Made by a program: the position numbers and the translations under genes. Below the pieces are notes generated by a model. The model saw nothing but the letters and a program-made list of their open reading frames with translations, was not told the origin of the DNA and did no database searches. Below are positions 45,473 through 56,607 of a DNA stretch of 64,000 nt, piece after piece; position 1 is the first letter of the stretch; the number at the start of each line of letters is the position of its first letter. Source of the stretch: Syncephalastrum monosporum B8922 (lineage: Eukaryota; Mucoromycota; Mucoromycetes; Mucorales; Syncephalastraceae); assembly GCA_000697355.1 (NCBI GenBank), contig JNEN01000820.1, positions 1 to 64,000 on the forward strand, written 5' to 3'.

Positions 45473-46217
45473 ATGGCAGCTACCATAGAAGTCAAATGGG
45501 GTAAACGGCGTTTCGAGGTGGACTACGAGCCGGACATGACGGTCAGGGATCTGAAGGCGAAATGCGAGCGCGTCACTGGATTGCATACCATCAAGCTTTT
45601 AGCTTACGGAGGTACACACGTTCTACCTTCATGAGCCGTCCCTTTTCTCACCCGGCCTCTTTCCCATTGCAGCGGTGATGAAGGATGAAAGCCAACCGTT
45701 AAGCGCATACGGCTTACGACCGGGAGCAAGAGTTATGCTCCTCGCGTCATCCACCGCAGAGGTAAGAGAGACGATAAATATAATATAATTTTATTATATT
45801 TCGTACAAAAAAAAAAGAAAAGAAAAGAAAAAAAAGGGGAATAAGGTTAGAATGGGGCTGAGGGCTTACTGTATCCATGTATGTACGTGTGCGTGTTAGA
45901 AGAAAAAAGAGGAGGGGAACCCGGTACTGGCGCAGGTGCAGGGTGCCACGAACAAGCTGGCGCAGCAAATCGCCCCAGACATTGATCAGTACGAACAGCG
46001 TGTCCTGGACGCACCGCAAGACCCCAAGGCACGCCAAAAGCTGACAGAATATGGAATCTACCTCAACGAACAACTCATGAATATCCTCTTTGAACTCGAT
46101 GGTATCCTCTGCGGCCAGGACGAGAAGGCCCGCCATGAACGGAAAACGGGCGTCCAGACTGCCCAGGCCCTACTTGAACGAGTCGATAGCATTAAAGCAC
46201 AACTGAAGAAAATGTAA
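45473..46217 (+). CDS. Ubiquitin-like/BAG-domain Hsp70 cochaperone (BAG1-like)
   Basis: Three exons, 45473-45611, 45673-45761 and 45900-46217, total 546 nt, 181 aa. Residues 1-75 form a ubiquitin-like domain (IEVKWGKRRFEVDYEPDMTV, LKLLAYG-type strand, GLRPGARVMLLAS). A short basic linker KKKEEGNP precedes a three-helix BAG domain, about 90-181 (QIAPDIDQYEQRVLDAPQDP ... LTEYGIYLNEQLMNILFELD). BAG proteins stimulate nucleotide release from Hsp70. Intron 2 is unusually long (138 nt) and carries an A/G-rich run. It converges with the next gene, 214 bp away. Confidence 0.87.
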
Positions 46218-46431
46218 TTTATATATAAAGGAAAAAAAAGATAGAAAGATAGGCAAAAGAAAAACAAGCACACAAAACGACAAACGGAAAGAAAGGAAAG
46301 AACGAAACGGGGATGCTCTCACCAGAACAGCATGATAAGGCGTTGGAGCAGGGAAAAAAAAATGAAGAGAAGAAAAAAAAAAATAAGGACAAGTATGACA
46401 GGTTCATACTTTACTATACTACTAGGGGTTG

Positions 46432-47118
46432 TTATGGGAACAAGACAAAGTCATCGTCAACTGGGTCGTCGTCGAAAGACGCTAGCGGGGAAGAAGGCGG
46501 CGTGGGGCCTTGCAAAGAGTCGTCGTGGATAAAATCAGCGAGAATATCGTCATCATCGGGCACGGATTCAGTGAACCCAAGTGCGTCAGCGGCAGCGGCA
46601 GCGTCATCATCAGCATCGGTAGTGGCGGTGGAAAAGGTGGAGATAGGATTAGGCGGAAAGAGAGTGGGGATTTCCCCAAACAGGTCATTGGTAGAGTCGT
46701 CCTCCGGGTGCTTGCGGTCGTAAGGGTGGAACCGTGCAGGCTTCTTGAGAGGCGGCAGGGAAAGGTGAGGGGTGTCCGGAAGTATTGTAGAGTCATTATA
46801 ACGGGAGTCCATAAGAGAGAGCCACGGCGGTGGAGGCTGGGGCGGGGGCGTGTCTATGGTGGGAGACGTGGAGAGGCCAGGATAAAACACGACTGGTGTG
46901 CCAGGCGACGACAGCCGAGAGGCGCCGTCGTCTCGGGCGGAGCCAGTCGAGCTTGGGTCGACGTGTGATATGAGGGGTGGGGGCCGGTGAGGCGGAGAGG
47001 CTCTGGAGCGAACGAAGTCATCTTGATTTTTCTTGAGAAGAACAGACGAGGTTCGTTGAGGAGGAATGGTTGCTACGGTGGTAGGAGCGGTAGAGTGGGC
47101 AGGCGAAAGCAACACCAA
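46432..47118 (-). CDS. Proline-rich protein with acidic C-terminus, unknown function (5' end unresolved)
   Basis: One open frame of about 228 codons ending at 46432. Composition is Pro/Ser/Thr-rich in the first half (PPPQPPPPW near the middle). A short conserved-looking core follows (PPLKKPARFHPYDRKHPEDD), then a strongly acidic, Ala-rich C-terminus (DADDDAAAAADALGF, VPDDDDILADFIHDD). It reads as intrinsically disordered; the acidic/hydrophobic tail would suit a transcriptional activation segment, but that is inference. The frame has no ATG before 46812 and stays open beyond 47118 into a G/C-then-A-rich tract. Either translation starts at 46812 (about 126 aa) or a short 5' exon is missing from the model. 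Confidence 0.6.
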   Translation of the reverse strand: MVLLSPAHSTAPTTVATIPPQRTSSVLLKKNQDDFVRSRASPPHRPPPLISHVDPSSTGSARDDGASRLSSPGTPVVFYPGLSTSPTIDTPPPQPPPPWLSLMDSRYNDSTILPDTPHLSLPPLKKPARFHPYDRKHPEDDSTNDLFGEIPTLFPPNPISTFSTATTDADDDAAAAADALGFTESVPDDDDILADFIHDDSLQGPTPPSSPLASFDDDPVDDDFVLFP

Positions 47119-47611
47119 GCGAAAACGGAAACGGGGTTGCTTCTCGTTTTTTTTTTGTTTTTTCTGTTTTCTGTTTTTCTTCTTTCCTTTGGAAGGAGCC
47201 TCTTTATTTGACCTTCTTGAAAGTGGGGTGGGTCAAAAGGGCTCTCGCGTGCGAAAGAGGAAAAAGTAAATAGAAAGTGCGGGTGAAAGAGGGAAAGAAA
47301 CTGCCCAAGGCCCCTGACTCGGGTTTTACGATGTCTGTATTGTAAAACAATACTACTGTGACCACTTGTTTTTCTTTTGATTGGCCGATACCCCCTCGCT
47401 TATTCCTGAAATGCGCGCTTCGCCACACCATCCTTGTTACTCATATGAACACACATTTACGTACAAAGCACCACATGTATACACAACGCTTTTTCTGTTT
47501 CTCTGTCTCTCTCACACACATATATATATAAACGCATACAAACACATACACATTTACGTTCTATGTACAGGTTAGTGTGTGGTAAATTTAAACAGAAACC
47601 ATATAGATGAT
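47119..47611. other. Intergenic region
   Basis: 3' flank of RPL11 and upstream region of the proline-rich gene. T-rich run near 47149-47185, TA/CA-rich sequence at 47515-47555. No gene is seen. Confidence 0.55.
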
Positions 47612-48520
47612 TTATTTGTTGAGGACAATGCCATCGAACTAAAAAGCAAAGCAGAATAAAAAAAAAAAGAAACTGAGTTAGTCATTGTCAATTTGTGATA
47701 AAATACAATACATACGCGGCTCTTGAACCATTCAACGGTCTCCTCCTATGGTATCATCGTCATGAACATTAGCATATGCAACACCCTTAAAATGGTAACC
47801 TTACGGATCCCTTACCTTCTTAATGCGGTGGGTGGCACCGACGCGGGCAGTGCAGTGCTTGCGGCGGGCAATGCGGTCGCCAGGACGGCCCATGACGACG
47901 TAGTAGTCCATACCGTAAATACCAATGGAGGGGTCGTACTTGATGCCCAGGTCAATGTGCTCGTCGATACCGAAACCAAAGTTGCCGGTGGCGGAGAAGT
48001 TGCGGGCACGGAGCTCGTACTCCTTGACCTTCAGGCCACGCTCGAGGATCTCCTCGGCCTTGGGGCCGCGCACGGTCACGTGGACGGAGATCTTCTCGTT
48101 ACGACGGATACCAAAGGTACGGACGGTGTAGCGAGCCTTGGAGTAGACGGGGGTCTGACCGGTCAACTGCTCGAGCACCTTGGCGGCACGCGTCAGACGA
48201 TCGCCCGACTCACCCACCGAGATGTTGAGCACAAGCTTCTCAATGTTGAGCTTGCGCATCGGGTTCTGCTTCTGCTGTCCTTCGGCGCTCTACACAGTAA
48301 AGAATGAAATGGAGAGCCCATGAGTGGAATGGGTCAATGTAAGAAAATGGGCCCATGTGTGGCACCCAGCACGGCCGTGTATCCATCCTTCATGTATCCA
48401 TCCATCCATTGCGTATCCATCCGCCTGAACAGAGTAGGATGCTGTGGTGGTCGTGATGGCTGCTGCAGGGTGGTGGTGGATGGATGGCGGGCGTGTGTGC
48501 GTCGGTCAAGTACGTACCAT
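47612..48520 (-). CDS. RPL11: 60S ribosomal protein L11 (uL5)
   Basis: Four exons, 48520-48518, 48289-47816, 47745-47716 and 47638-47612, give 534 nt, 177 aa, the expected size. Exon 1 holds only the ATG, followed directly by GTACGT. Exon 2 encodes most of the protein ([49 protein letters not shown]). Exons 3 (30 nt) and 4 (27 nt) complete the conserved end [10 protein letters not shown] and FDGIVLNK. uL5 contacts 5S rRNA in the central protuberance. Intron 1 (48290-48517) carries CCAT/ATGG tetranucleotide arrays. Confidence 0.97.
48381..48490. repeat. CCAT/GGAT tetranucleotide arrays in RPL11 intron 1
   Basis: Clusters of TATCCATCC units at 48381-48421 and an inverted counterpart GGATGGATGG at about 48476-48488, both inside RPL11 intron 1. 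The opposite-sense arrays could pair in the pre-mRNA. Confidence 0.85.
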
Positions 48521-48915
48521 GATGTCAGATGCAGGAAAAGAGGGTGGCCTTGATTTGGCTGATGCACTTTAGGCCCGGCAGCGGGGCCCTCCCACATATT
48601 ACTTGTCCCTGTCTCCCGCGAATTCCGACTACTGCACTCCAGGCTCTCCAAGCACTGCCTCTGCCTCTGCCCACACCGATCCGATATTTAGGAGTATGTT
48701 TACACTATGTACTGTACTGTACGGCAGTGCATGACTTCCCATCATTCGATCCTTTAGCATGTTCATGGAATGCACGTTGTATGTTTTATGCCCACTTGCT
48801 ACCTATCCACAGATCGACAGAGACGCAAGAATAACAAGAATATTTGGAAGGATATTTTGAATTCTACAAATGCATGCTTTTATTGTCAAAAGGTGGATGT
48901 CCAGAGAGATATTAT
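48521..48915. other. RPL11 upstream region / RPS8 3' flank
   Basis: Same-strand spacer of about 0.4 kb between two ribosomal protein genes; no other gene is seen. Confidence 0.6.
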
Positions 48916-49779
48916 TTATTTCTTGGACTTGATCTTGCGAAGGTAGAACTCGAGTTCCTTGCCCTCCAGGATGTAGCCGTCGCAGCGACCAGACTGACCG
49001 GGGCGCGAAGCAACGATGGCTAATGAACCCTCCATGTCAATACACCACTGCAATCGGAATAACCGTTACTCGCTGCAAGACTTACCATACAGACGGCCGG
49101 CAGCGAACTGGTCCTCAAGAAGGGGGTCGACCTGACCGTTGGCACGGCGGGCCTCGAGGGTCTTCTGGACACGCTTGGACTTGCCCTCAATGTTCTCAAC
49201 CTCGGCGATCTTGTCGTCGTTGAGCTTCTTCTTGCCGAGGGCGAGGGCGTAGTGGGCCTCATACCACTGGCGGAAGGGGGTGGCATCGATCTGGACAACG
49301 GCGCCCTTGACGAGGGTGTTGGTACGGACCAGCTCGTTGTTCGAGGCGTTGTACACGACGGTCAGGACACGCGTCTTGCGCGACTGGCCCTCAGAGCCCC
49401 AAGCGAAGTTACCGCTGTCGAGACGGAGGGCACGGTGCTTGTAGTTACCACCACGCACGCGGACTAAGTGAATGCGCTTGGCACCAAGCTTGGTGGCAGC
49501 CGCGGGACGGCCCATCTCGAACCTAATTGTGGGGTGGTTGTTGTCAGTTCCCGAGATCGATCGTCCATCCCCTTCTCTCAATGTCTCATGCCGTACTTTC
49601 TCTTTTTGCGGTAGGCCACACGTTTGGCACCGGTGTTGCTGCGCTTGTGGCGGGAGTCGCGGCTGATACCTGTTGCATCAGGTTAGCAAACGGATGGATG
49701 GATGCAGCAGGTGGATGGATGGATGGATGCACACACGCATCCATGCCACCATGGCCCATGTTGATTTTGGCTTACCCAT
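48916..49779 (-). CDS. RPS8: 40S ribosomal protein S8 (eS8)
   Basis: Four exons, 49779-49776, 49669-49597, 49522-49086 and 49019-48916, give 618 nt, 205 aa. Exon 1 encodes only ATG plus one base; exon 2 [17 protein letters not shown]; exon 3 the core ([52 protein letters not shown]); exon 4 the end ([20 protein letters not shown]). It is a component of the small subunit. Intron 1 (49670-49775) contains a GGAT array. Intron lengths are 66-106 nt. Confidence 0.97.
49690..49746. repeat. (GGAT)n tetranucleotide array in RPS8 intron 1
   Basis: Two blocks of GGATGGATG units separated by GCAGCAGGT, followed by CACACGCATCCATGCC. It lies entirely in RPS8 intron 1. Confidence 0.9.
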
Positions 49780-52428
49780 ATTGGAAGAGGGGGAACTTCG
49801 GTTTGGCCGGCCCGTAAGGTGTCATACGCCTCAATTGCGATTAAAGTCAGACACAATCTGAGCTTCAACACTCACACACTAAGTCTTCACTGACCTCATA
49901 CCCTCTTACTTTTGCCTGCTACTGATGCTGAATATCATTGTTCTCAGTTCAAAATTCTCTCGTTCTAGTAAACGTTCTTTCTGCTGACGCTGTTTTGAGT
50001 TGAGTTGAATCATCAAAGCACTATTACAAATATACCGAGTACCTACCTCTATTTTGTATTTTGATCATTATGAGCCAATAAATAAAGTTCCTACATCAGA
50101 TACCAAGTATGCTTCAATAAAAAGTAAAACATGTGCAGATGCCGGTATCATGGTAAACAGTACTCGCTTAAATACTATCCTTCTATGCAGAGCATGCCGT
50201 ATCGACAAAAGATGCCCTTCTTACTTGACTGGAAGTCCATAATCAACCCAAAAGAGAAAAACATCACGAAGGCACACATGGCATTAAAGGGTCAGCCGTC
50301 TTATTAAACATGAACAATTCCCTTCTTCTGAGGAAGGAAGCGTTAATTATAAAAAGGCTCCGTAAGCCCAATTTTCCTTTAAATACTCTTCGTTCATATG
50401 TGTTCTGGTAGACCAATGACAAACGAAATTCCAAGGCTTGTGGGAGTACTCATTTGAGACGGAAAGATGTTAGAGAAGAATAAAGTTCAGTTTCGCCACC
50501 ACTCTTCCTATTTGATGGTCAGCCTCACCTAGAGGCATACTACGAAGGTTCGTAGATGCCCTAACTGCTCCATGCTGTATAACAGCCAATGCAAAGCAGT
50601 AAAAGCAGTGTGTGCCTCTCTATCCTCTTTTGGCACTGTTTGTTTGTGTAACGCAAGTGCGGCTCATCAAAGAAACATCCAACGTTGTAGAGAAATTGGC
50701 AAGAGCTGTATTTTGCATAAAGAAAGTATAGACAGAACCTTTGTTATGCACACTATCCATATGGAAGAGTATCCTACGCCAGCCGGACCGGGCGAGTGGA
50801 GATGATGTAGTTATGGAAAGTGTTCCTTTCGTCACAGCATTCTGACGAGGCTGATACGTCAAACGCTGATATGCTTAGTACCGTGTATGTACTACAAGAT
50901 GACCGTCATCATTTGTTCCTACGTGCCTGTACCAGAAGGCTGCTTCAAATCGATCTATGAGAACTCCTGCAAATTCTTCCGAGAGACAAATTTCGATGAT
51001 ACGATTGCACCCTATTGGTCGAATAGAGTCAATGGCAAAATGAAATTGGCCCCCCTTCGATAGTGTCCTGTCTTCATTTTACAGTACCTTTCTAGCGCAA
51101 TCTAAAGCACCTATAAGCTGATACATATCAACCGGTCTGGAAGACATTGTCTCCATGGATATAAAGAAACTAGGCGAAAACTATAAAAGCCAAGCTTGAC
51201 ATTTATTTTTTTTGTGGCCCCTTAGCATCAGTTTATACCCGGTCAAGATATTATGATAACAAATTTCGCACGCCTTCTGCTACATCGTATAAGGGCGTCA
51301 TTTACCCTTTCGCCGCTCGATTACACTTACAGGCGACCAGGCAAGTTCATTGCACCGATGAAATATAACAGAGTCATAATTCGGCATGTATGTACTTGCA
51401 TGCATCGACGGTTATCTTTATGATACTTATTGACGTTGGGCATGGGAACATACCTTACAGATCCCACGATACAATAGAGGATATCCGAAGGAAACACGCA
51501 AGCCCTAAATATCCTTTCTGGTGGTCAAGACAAAAGGTGTGGCAAATTATCTGATCGAATCCGCAGGCGCACGTTTGCCAAAACGGAGGTTCCCGGATGT
51601 CCCATCTTTCATCTTATTCCATAAATATAGATGCTATGTTATGAATCTCTCTGAATAGTAACATGTTGTGCCGATGGCATTTACACTCATTTAATATAAT
51701 ATGTCATTCAATGGTCCAAGTTTGAACATAGTAAGTTGTGTAATCGAGTTCGTAACTACTGTGTCAGTAGGTCTCTGTAATGGGTAGAGGATACGTGATT
51801 TGTGCGCATGTAGACATCTTTTATGCCGAGGCTACCACTGCCATGCATAATCGGTTCCTGCTTAGTTACCAAAAATAGTCGTTTTTTTTTCTGATGATCC
51901 CAACTCTGCGAAAGGGTCTCCCATTTGTATGCACATAGTAAAATGTAAAATGCAGCGCTGCTATGGCTGTTATATTAGCTAGTCAGTTTCCACCATGCGG
52001 TATTGGTTCTGTATGCGTCTTTCCATAATGTACTTTTTGAATACGCGGGTCTACATGGCTATCGCAATGGAAGAAATCACAGCATACAGTCCCAAGAAGC
52101 AAATGGGATGAAATATTTACTAGAAGCTGAACGAACCCGCTGAGCATGGCAGTGACACGAGCACAAGAACTCTAAAATCTTACGCTAAACATTTTCTGCC
52201 TTAGTGGCACCTTGTAAAGATGATTCCGTAGATCGAATGAATAAAGGAAAAAAGGTAGATCTTCCTTATTGTAAGTGTAAGCATAAGGTCGATGGGGTGG
52301 TAGACAAAGGATATGAAGTCCAAAATAAAGATGCAACGGTTCAGGAAAGGGGGTGTTCATTAAATTAGTACAGTATGGGAGCGAGAATGGAGTAAGGGTA
52401 TGGGATAATTTTTTTTTTCGCGCTTTGT
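49780..52428. other. Gene-poor region (2.65 kb)
   Basis: No supported gene. It contains copy 1 of a dispersed repeat at about 50600-50830 (see separate entry). The remainder is AT-rich with only short ORFs. Confidence 0.55.
50600..50830. repeat. Dispersed repeat B, copy 1
   Basis: Aligns in the same orientation to 54430-54660: shared words include GTTTGTGTAACGCA, AAAGTATAGACA, TATGCACA and ATGGAAGAGTA, in the same order and spacing. In both copies the minus strand is open across the repeat (80-85 codons) with a similar core (STLDVSLMSRTCVTQT here, STLGVFLMRRICVTQT in copy 2), which hints at a decayed small ORF. Confidence 0.75.
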
Positions 52429-53478
52429 CTACTTTCGTCGGATACAACCGCCCACAAAGTCCCAGCCCACAGCAACGATGAACAGGACGAATTCGAGGAA
52501 ACCCCAGAAGATGGACACATTGTAGCTATATTAAAATAAGTAGAATGAGTGCATGGATGCGGAAAGACTAGCCGGTTACTTACAAATCACACCAGTGGTT
52601 GTGGCCGCCAGGGGAGCAGCGGAACATAGCGATCTCGACGATGATGCCGATACCCCACAGAATACACAGGAGAAGGTCTGTACCAGTCATCAAGACACGG
52701 TTGAGCTTGTTGCCATGCGAGACGCGGCGGTAGAGGTAGAATATGATGTGGAAGAAGGCCCAGATGATCGTCAGGATAGCCTAAGGCCGGGCGGAATTGT
52801 TATAAAAAAGTTTTTCTGTGATTTTTGATGAATCACTTACGACGGCATAAAGGAAATAGAAGCAGGCCTTGCTGTCAAAGGGCACATCCTCACCCGAGAA
52901 CTGCACAATGTGTCAATTGAGACCGTCTTTTGCTTTTGACATAGAGGGACACCACTTACCGGAGAAGCGCCAGCAGCAAAACCAAGGTGGCCGACGGCGG
53001 CTATGAACTGCAGGAAACGAAGTAGGAGCCGGAGTTTGGAGGGGTTCAAGCGCTTATCATCCCAAACAGGCGGCAGCGCGCCCTCGACTTCCTCCGGACG
53101 AGGCTTGCCACCGGCAGGCGTAGGAGCAGGAGAAGGCGATGCCGCGTTGTTCTCGACCTGTACCTTGGAGTAAGCGTCTCCGCCGCCAAAGTCTTGATTG
53201 CCGAGACGGGTGCCTGAGAACTGATACGCATTCTCAGACGCACCCACCGGTGTCGCGCTATTATCAAAGTTGTACTTGGGACTGGCCGACGGCGCAGGCT
53301 GCTCAATCTTGGTCGACTCGGTCCAATTCGTGGGCGTACTTCTGTAATCGGAGGGTGAGGGCATCTTGTTGCTGCCCTGCCAGGCATTGTTGTCGTCGTC
53401 CTCGTAGGCATTGCCGAACCGAGGGCCTGGCGTGGCTTGGTTTGACCAGGGGTTATTTTCTTCGAAAGGATTCGACAT
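52429..53478 (-). CDS. Tetraspan MARVEL-like membrane protein with NPF-containing N-terminus
   Basis: Four exons, 53478-52960, 52900-52841, 52780-52584 and 52525-52429, give 873 nt, 290 aa. The first 145 residues are hydrophilic and Ser/Pro/Asn-rich, opening with MSNPFEENNPW; an NPF near the N-terminus is a typical EH-domain ligand. Four membrane segments follow: LRLLLRFLQFIAAVGHLGFA, FYFLYAVAILTIIWAFFHII, LLLCILWGIGIIVEIAMF and FWGFLEFVLFIVAVGWDF. There is a short extracellular Cys/His loop (RCSPGGHNHWC) and a basic C-terminus (CIRRK). The topology suggests a MARVEL-type or SCAMP-like trafficking protein; I favour MARVEL because the SCAMP core motifs are not evident. Confidence 0.75.
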
Positions 53479-54685
53479 GATAATGTGAAATTAAGAGAGA
53501 AAAAGTAACAAATGTAGCAAAAGTGGGTGTATCTAAAAGTGTTGCAGAAACGCGGTGCGCGATGTGGTTTGCTGCGTTCTGGCTTTTTATATAGGTGATA
53601 CACTTTACCATAAATATACGGCAATCGTAAGTCCGTTCTTTCCCCGAACGGGTGATCGGGTACTTGGCTCCTCTCGCTCTTGGCGCGACATCATCAAATT
53701 CGAATAGGCATACACTTCCTTTTAAAGGGCTATTTCGTTCATCTCTTTTATGTGAGCAGCACTGTGAGCAACAGTAGAAGCAAGTACACAATCTACAATG
53801 GTTTCTGCACATTGCATATAGGATATAATGGGACGAGTGTCGCAAGCCGAAAGAAAAAGCGGCTTAATGTACTAATATGACGACCCGATCCTTGCATTGC
53901 ACTTATGGGTATAGCTGACGCTCATTATCCAGGCGAGAAGAGAGTCTCATTTTGGTCAGTTTGGTTGGATACCGTACTTCTTTGTGAATAGGGAAGACGT
54001 ATAACTGAGAACAAGGAAGAGGGCCAAGGAATGAATGTAATGATAAGGAGCTTCAGGTTCCAGCAGATAGTCAGTGTATTTACGCACTGTCACTACTTGC
54101 TTGCTGATCATACTTTCAAAGTAATTGCGATCTTTCTCACTACAATTTATACTATAGTATGCGACTTTGAGGTGTAAGTCCTTGCCTTGCTCAAATATAC
54201 GGCGAGCAGTTTACACGTTCTATTCAAATATTCTTAGACCGCCATTCAAAGAGGTCTGTACTCTTGCTGTATTGTACAAGAAGGTCGTTCCTATATACAT
54301 GGCGACGAGGATCCACTGAACGTGAGTCGAAACGTTACGGGTCTTTACTTGGACTGGATTGATGTGAAGAGAAAATGCAGGATCAATTCTGGCAAAAACT
54401 TTGTCTCTCATCATAGGATTTATCTTTACAGTGGTATTTTCGTATGCTTTTGTCATGCGTTATCGTTTGTGTAACGCATATGCGGCGCATCAAAAAGACG
54501 CCCAGCGTTGAATAGAAAACGGTCAAGAGTACTGATCTGCAATAACAAAGTATAGACATAATTTTTAATATGCACATTATGTAGATGGAAGAGTACCATA
54601 CGCTAATCCGGGGGGAGGCAGAGGGCGGGCGGCTGATCATGGCAAGAAAGATGGCGAGAGGTAATAGGGTAAAAGTCGTGAATAT
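53479..54685. other. Intergenic region holding repeat B copy 2
   Basis: Upstream of the MARVEL-like gene and 3' of the F-box gene. It contains repeat B copy 2 at 54430-54660. Two minus-strand ORFs (54220-54456, 54383-54640) have no recognised motif. Confidence 0.5.
54430..54660. repeat. Dispersed repeat B, copy 2
   Basis: Direct-orientation counterpart of 50600-50830, about 3.8 kb away, diverged by many substitutions and small indels. It ends just before the stop codon of the F-box gene. Confidence 0.75.
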
Positions 54686-56607
54686 TCAAGGGGGAGAAAG
54701 GTGTAAATGTTCGATGGATGTGAGCGTATTCATGATGAGGGATCGTGCTGACCGGAAGTTATTTGTCACTGGAAGTTCGAGGAACCTCAGCTTGTGTGCG
54801 GCCCCGGACCGCTTTGCGTGCGAAAGGAATCTGCGCACCGCTGTTGCTTTGACATAGCGCCGCGAGCGTGCAGACACTTTGAGATATCTCAGGTTGCATA
54901 AGTTGCCGAAGCAAGCAAACACGGTATCATCCCATGATTCTTGGAAGTCATCCGATATATCCAAGTGTTCGAGCGTGCTCAAGCGACCCCTGGCGATTTG
55001 TCCCTCGACCAACCACTGCAGCACTCCTGGATCGCAGTAGCACGACTTGACCGTCACAGACCGTAGCTTGGGTAGGGACGCGAGCGCTTCCGCCATCGGG
55101 GCGGACAGAGCCATCTCCATCAACGCCACGTCCTCGATCGCCTGCGCAATATGGAGGAAAAGGGTCAAGGGCTGAATCGCGCGCGGAACATCGTAGCAAA
55201 GGTCCAGCGACTTGAGTCGTGGCAGCGTCAGCGGTAGTATGTGCCGCGCTGTGTCTGTTGATTCGGAATTGCTTGTACCCATATGACTTTGAAAATGCTC
55301 GAGGGTTTCTTGGTGGCGATGAAATATATTGCTCAAGACTTTGGGATTCACAAAGCAATGCGGTCCCAAAGAAAGACGTCGCAAGCCACCTTCGTGATTT
55401 GCGACAGGCTCGTCGAGGTTGCAGTATGTCATGGCGGGGGGCAGGTTCAGTACTTGCAGATGAGGGCAGTTTTCCTGTATGCGTTCCAGGTAGGTGCTGA
55501 TATCTTCGCGGTATCGTGTGCCAAAGCAACCCACCACCAGACTCTGCAGTTTGGGGCAGTAGGTTGATATGAGATCCGGCGTGGACATAACATGAGACCA
55601 GTCAGGCCATTTGAGAACGCGTAAATCGGTGGGCTGCGCCGAGAGCGGCACAAAGTCCCACGGTGCAAAGGGATAGCTGAATTCTTCGACGTCGTAGGAA
55701 AGTCGTTGTAGTTTGGGGCACAAGGTAAGGAGAATCGTAAGAATGTTGCCTGGTCGCATGGTTGACGTGATTTGTAAATGTGTCAAACGTCCACCTACTG
55801 CTCCTAGGTCCGTGATAAACGCATGGTCGAGTAAGACTTGGCCTTCCGGCAGGCTGCGATCGGGATTGTATTCGGTCGTGTCTGAAACAACTATGATTGG
55901 ACATGTGTCAGCTCAATATAGCTGCTCTTGCTGCAGAAGATGTTGTCTATGGCAGACTTACCTGCGTTTCTCACATTAGTACACCCGGCTTGCTGCATCA
56001 GTGACAGGATAGGGCACAGACTGGAGTCGGTTTCAATGTGAATCTCGCGCAAACTGGGTTTCAGCACCTGGGCGAGGCCAATCTGCCAATCGCCAGGCGT
56101 GCGCTGCTCTATGATACCGACATGAAGCGCGGACCACATTGGCAACAGTGGAAGCTGGTGTCGCCACCTGCGCGACAAACGAGTACAAAGAGCCCGTTTT
56201 TCTGGTACATAGTCGAATATCTTTGCAATAAGTTCGCCTGGCAGGTACTCAAGAGGATCACATTTTCGGTCCCGTAGCAGCTTCGTCGATTCCAAGCGCT
56301 GTGCGATCTCTGCTGTGCACCTTTCATTTGATTTGGCGAGTCCTTCGGCATAGATATCAATGGCTCTTTTGTAATCACACCTTTCGCTATAGACGTCCCC
56401 GGCTGATATGTATCCGACAGGTGAGTTGGGGTACATTTCGATGAGCGCGTTGGCGTGATCTAGAGCGACATCCAGCTTGCCGGCCTTGAGGTACTCATTC
56501 GTGCGCCAACCAAGCACAAGCTCCAGAGACTCGCGAAGGCATTGTTCCAATCGTACGAGATCGCGTTCTTTGTTGGCTGCTAGTGCGCCTTGCAGCAGCT
56601 CATCCAT
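54686..56607 (-). CDS. TPR / F-box / leucine-rich-repeat protein
   Basis: Two exons, 56607-55962 and 55890-54686, give 1851 nt, 616 aa; I use the ATG at 56607. Residues about 10-105 contain TPR-like helices (EYLKAGKLDVALDHANALIE, DVYSERCDYKRAIDIYAEGL). An F-box follows at about 119-160 (YLPGELIAKIFDYVPEKRAL, LSRRWRHQLPLLPMWSALHV). The rest is LRR-like (LTHLQITSTM, LCPKLQRLSYD, LRVLKWPDW, HLQVLNLPP, RLKSLDLCYD, TLEHLDISDD, NLRYLKVSAR). F-box proteins recruit substrates to SCF ubiquitin ligases; the TPR-F-box-LRR order recalls fungal Pof3/Dia2-type proteins, but orthology is not established. Confidence 0.8.

Noticed and set aside
47723..48307. 194-codon plus-strand ORF
   Set aside because: Antisense of RPL11 exon 2.
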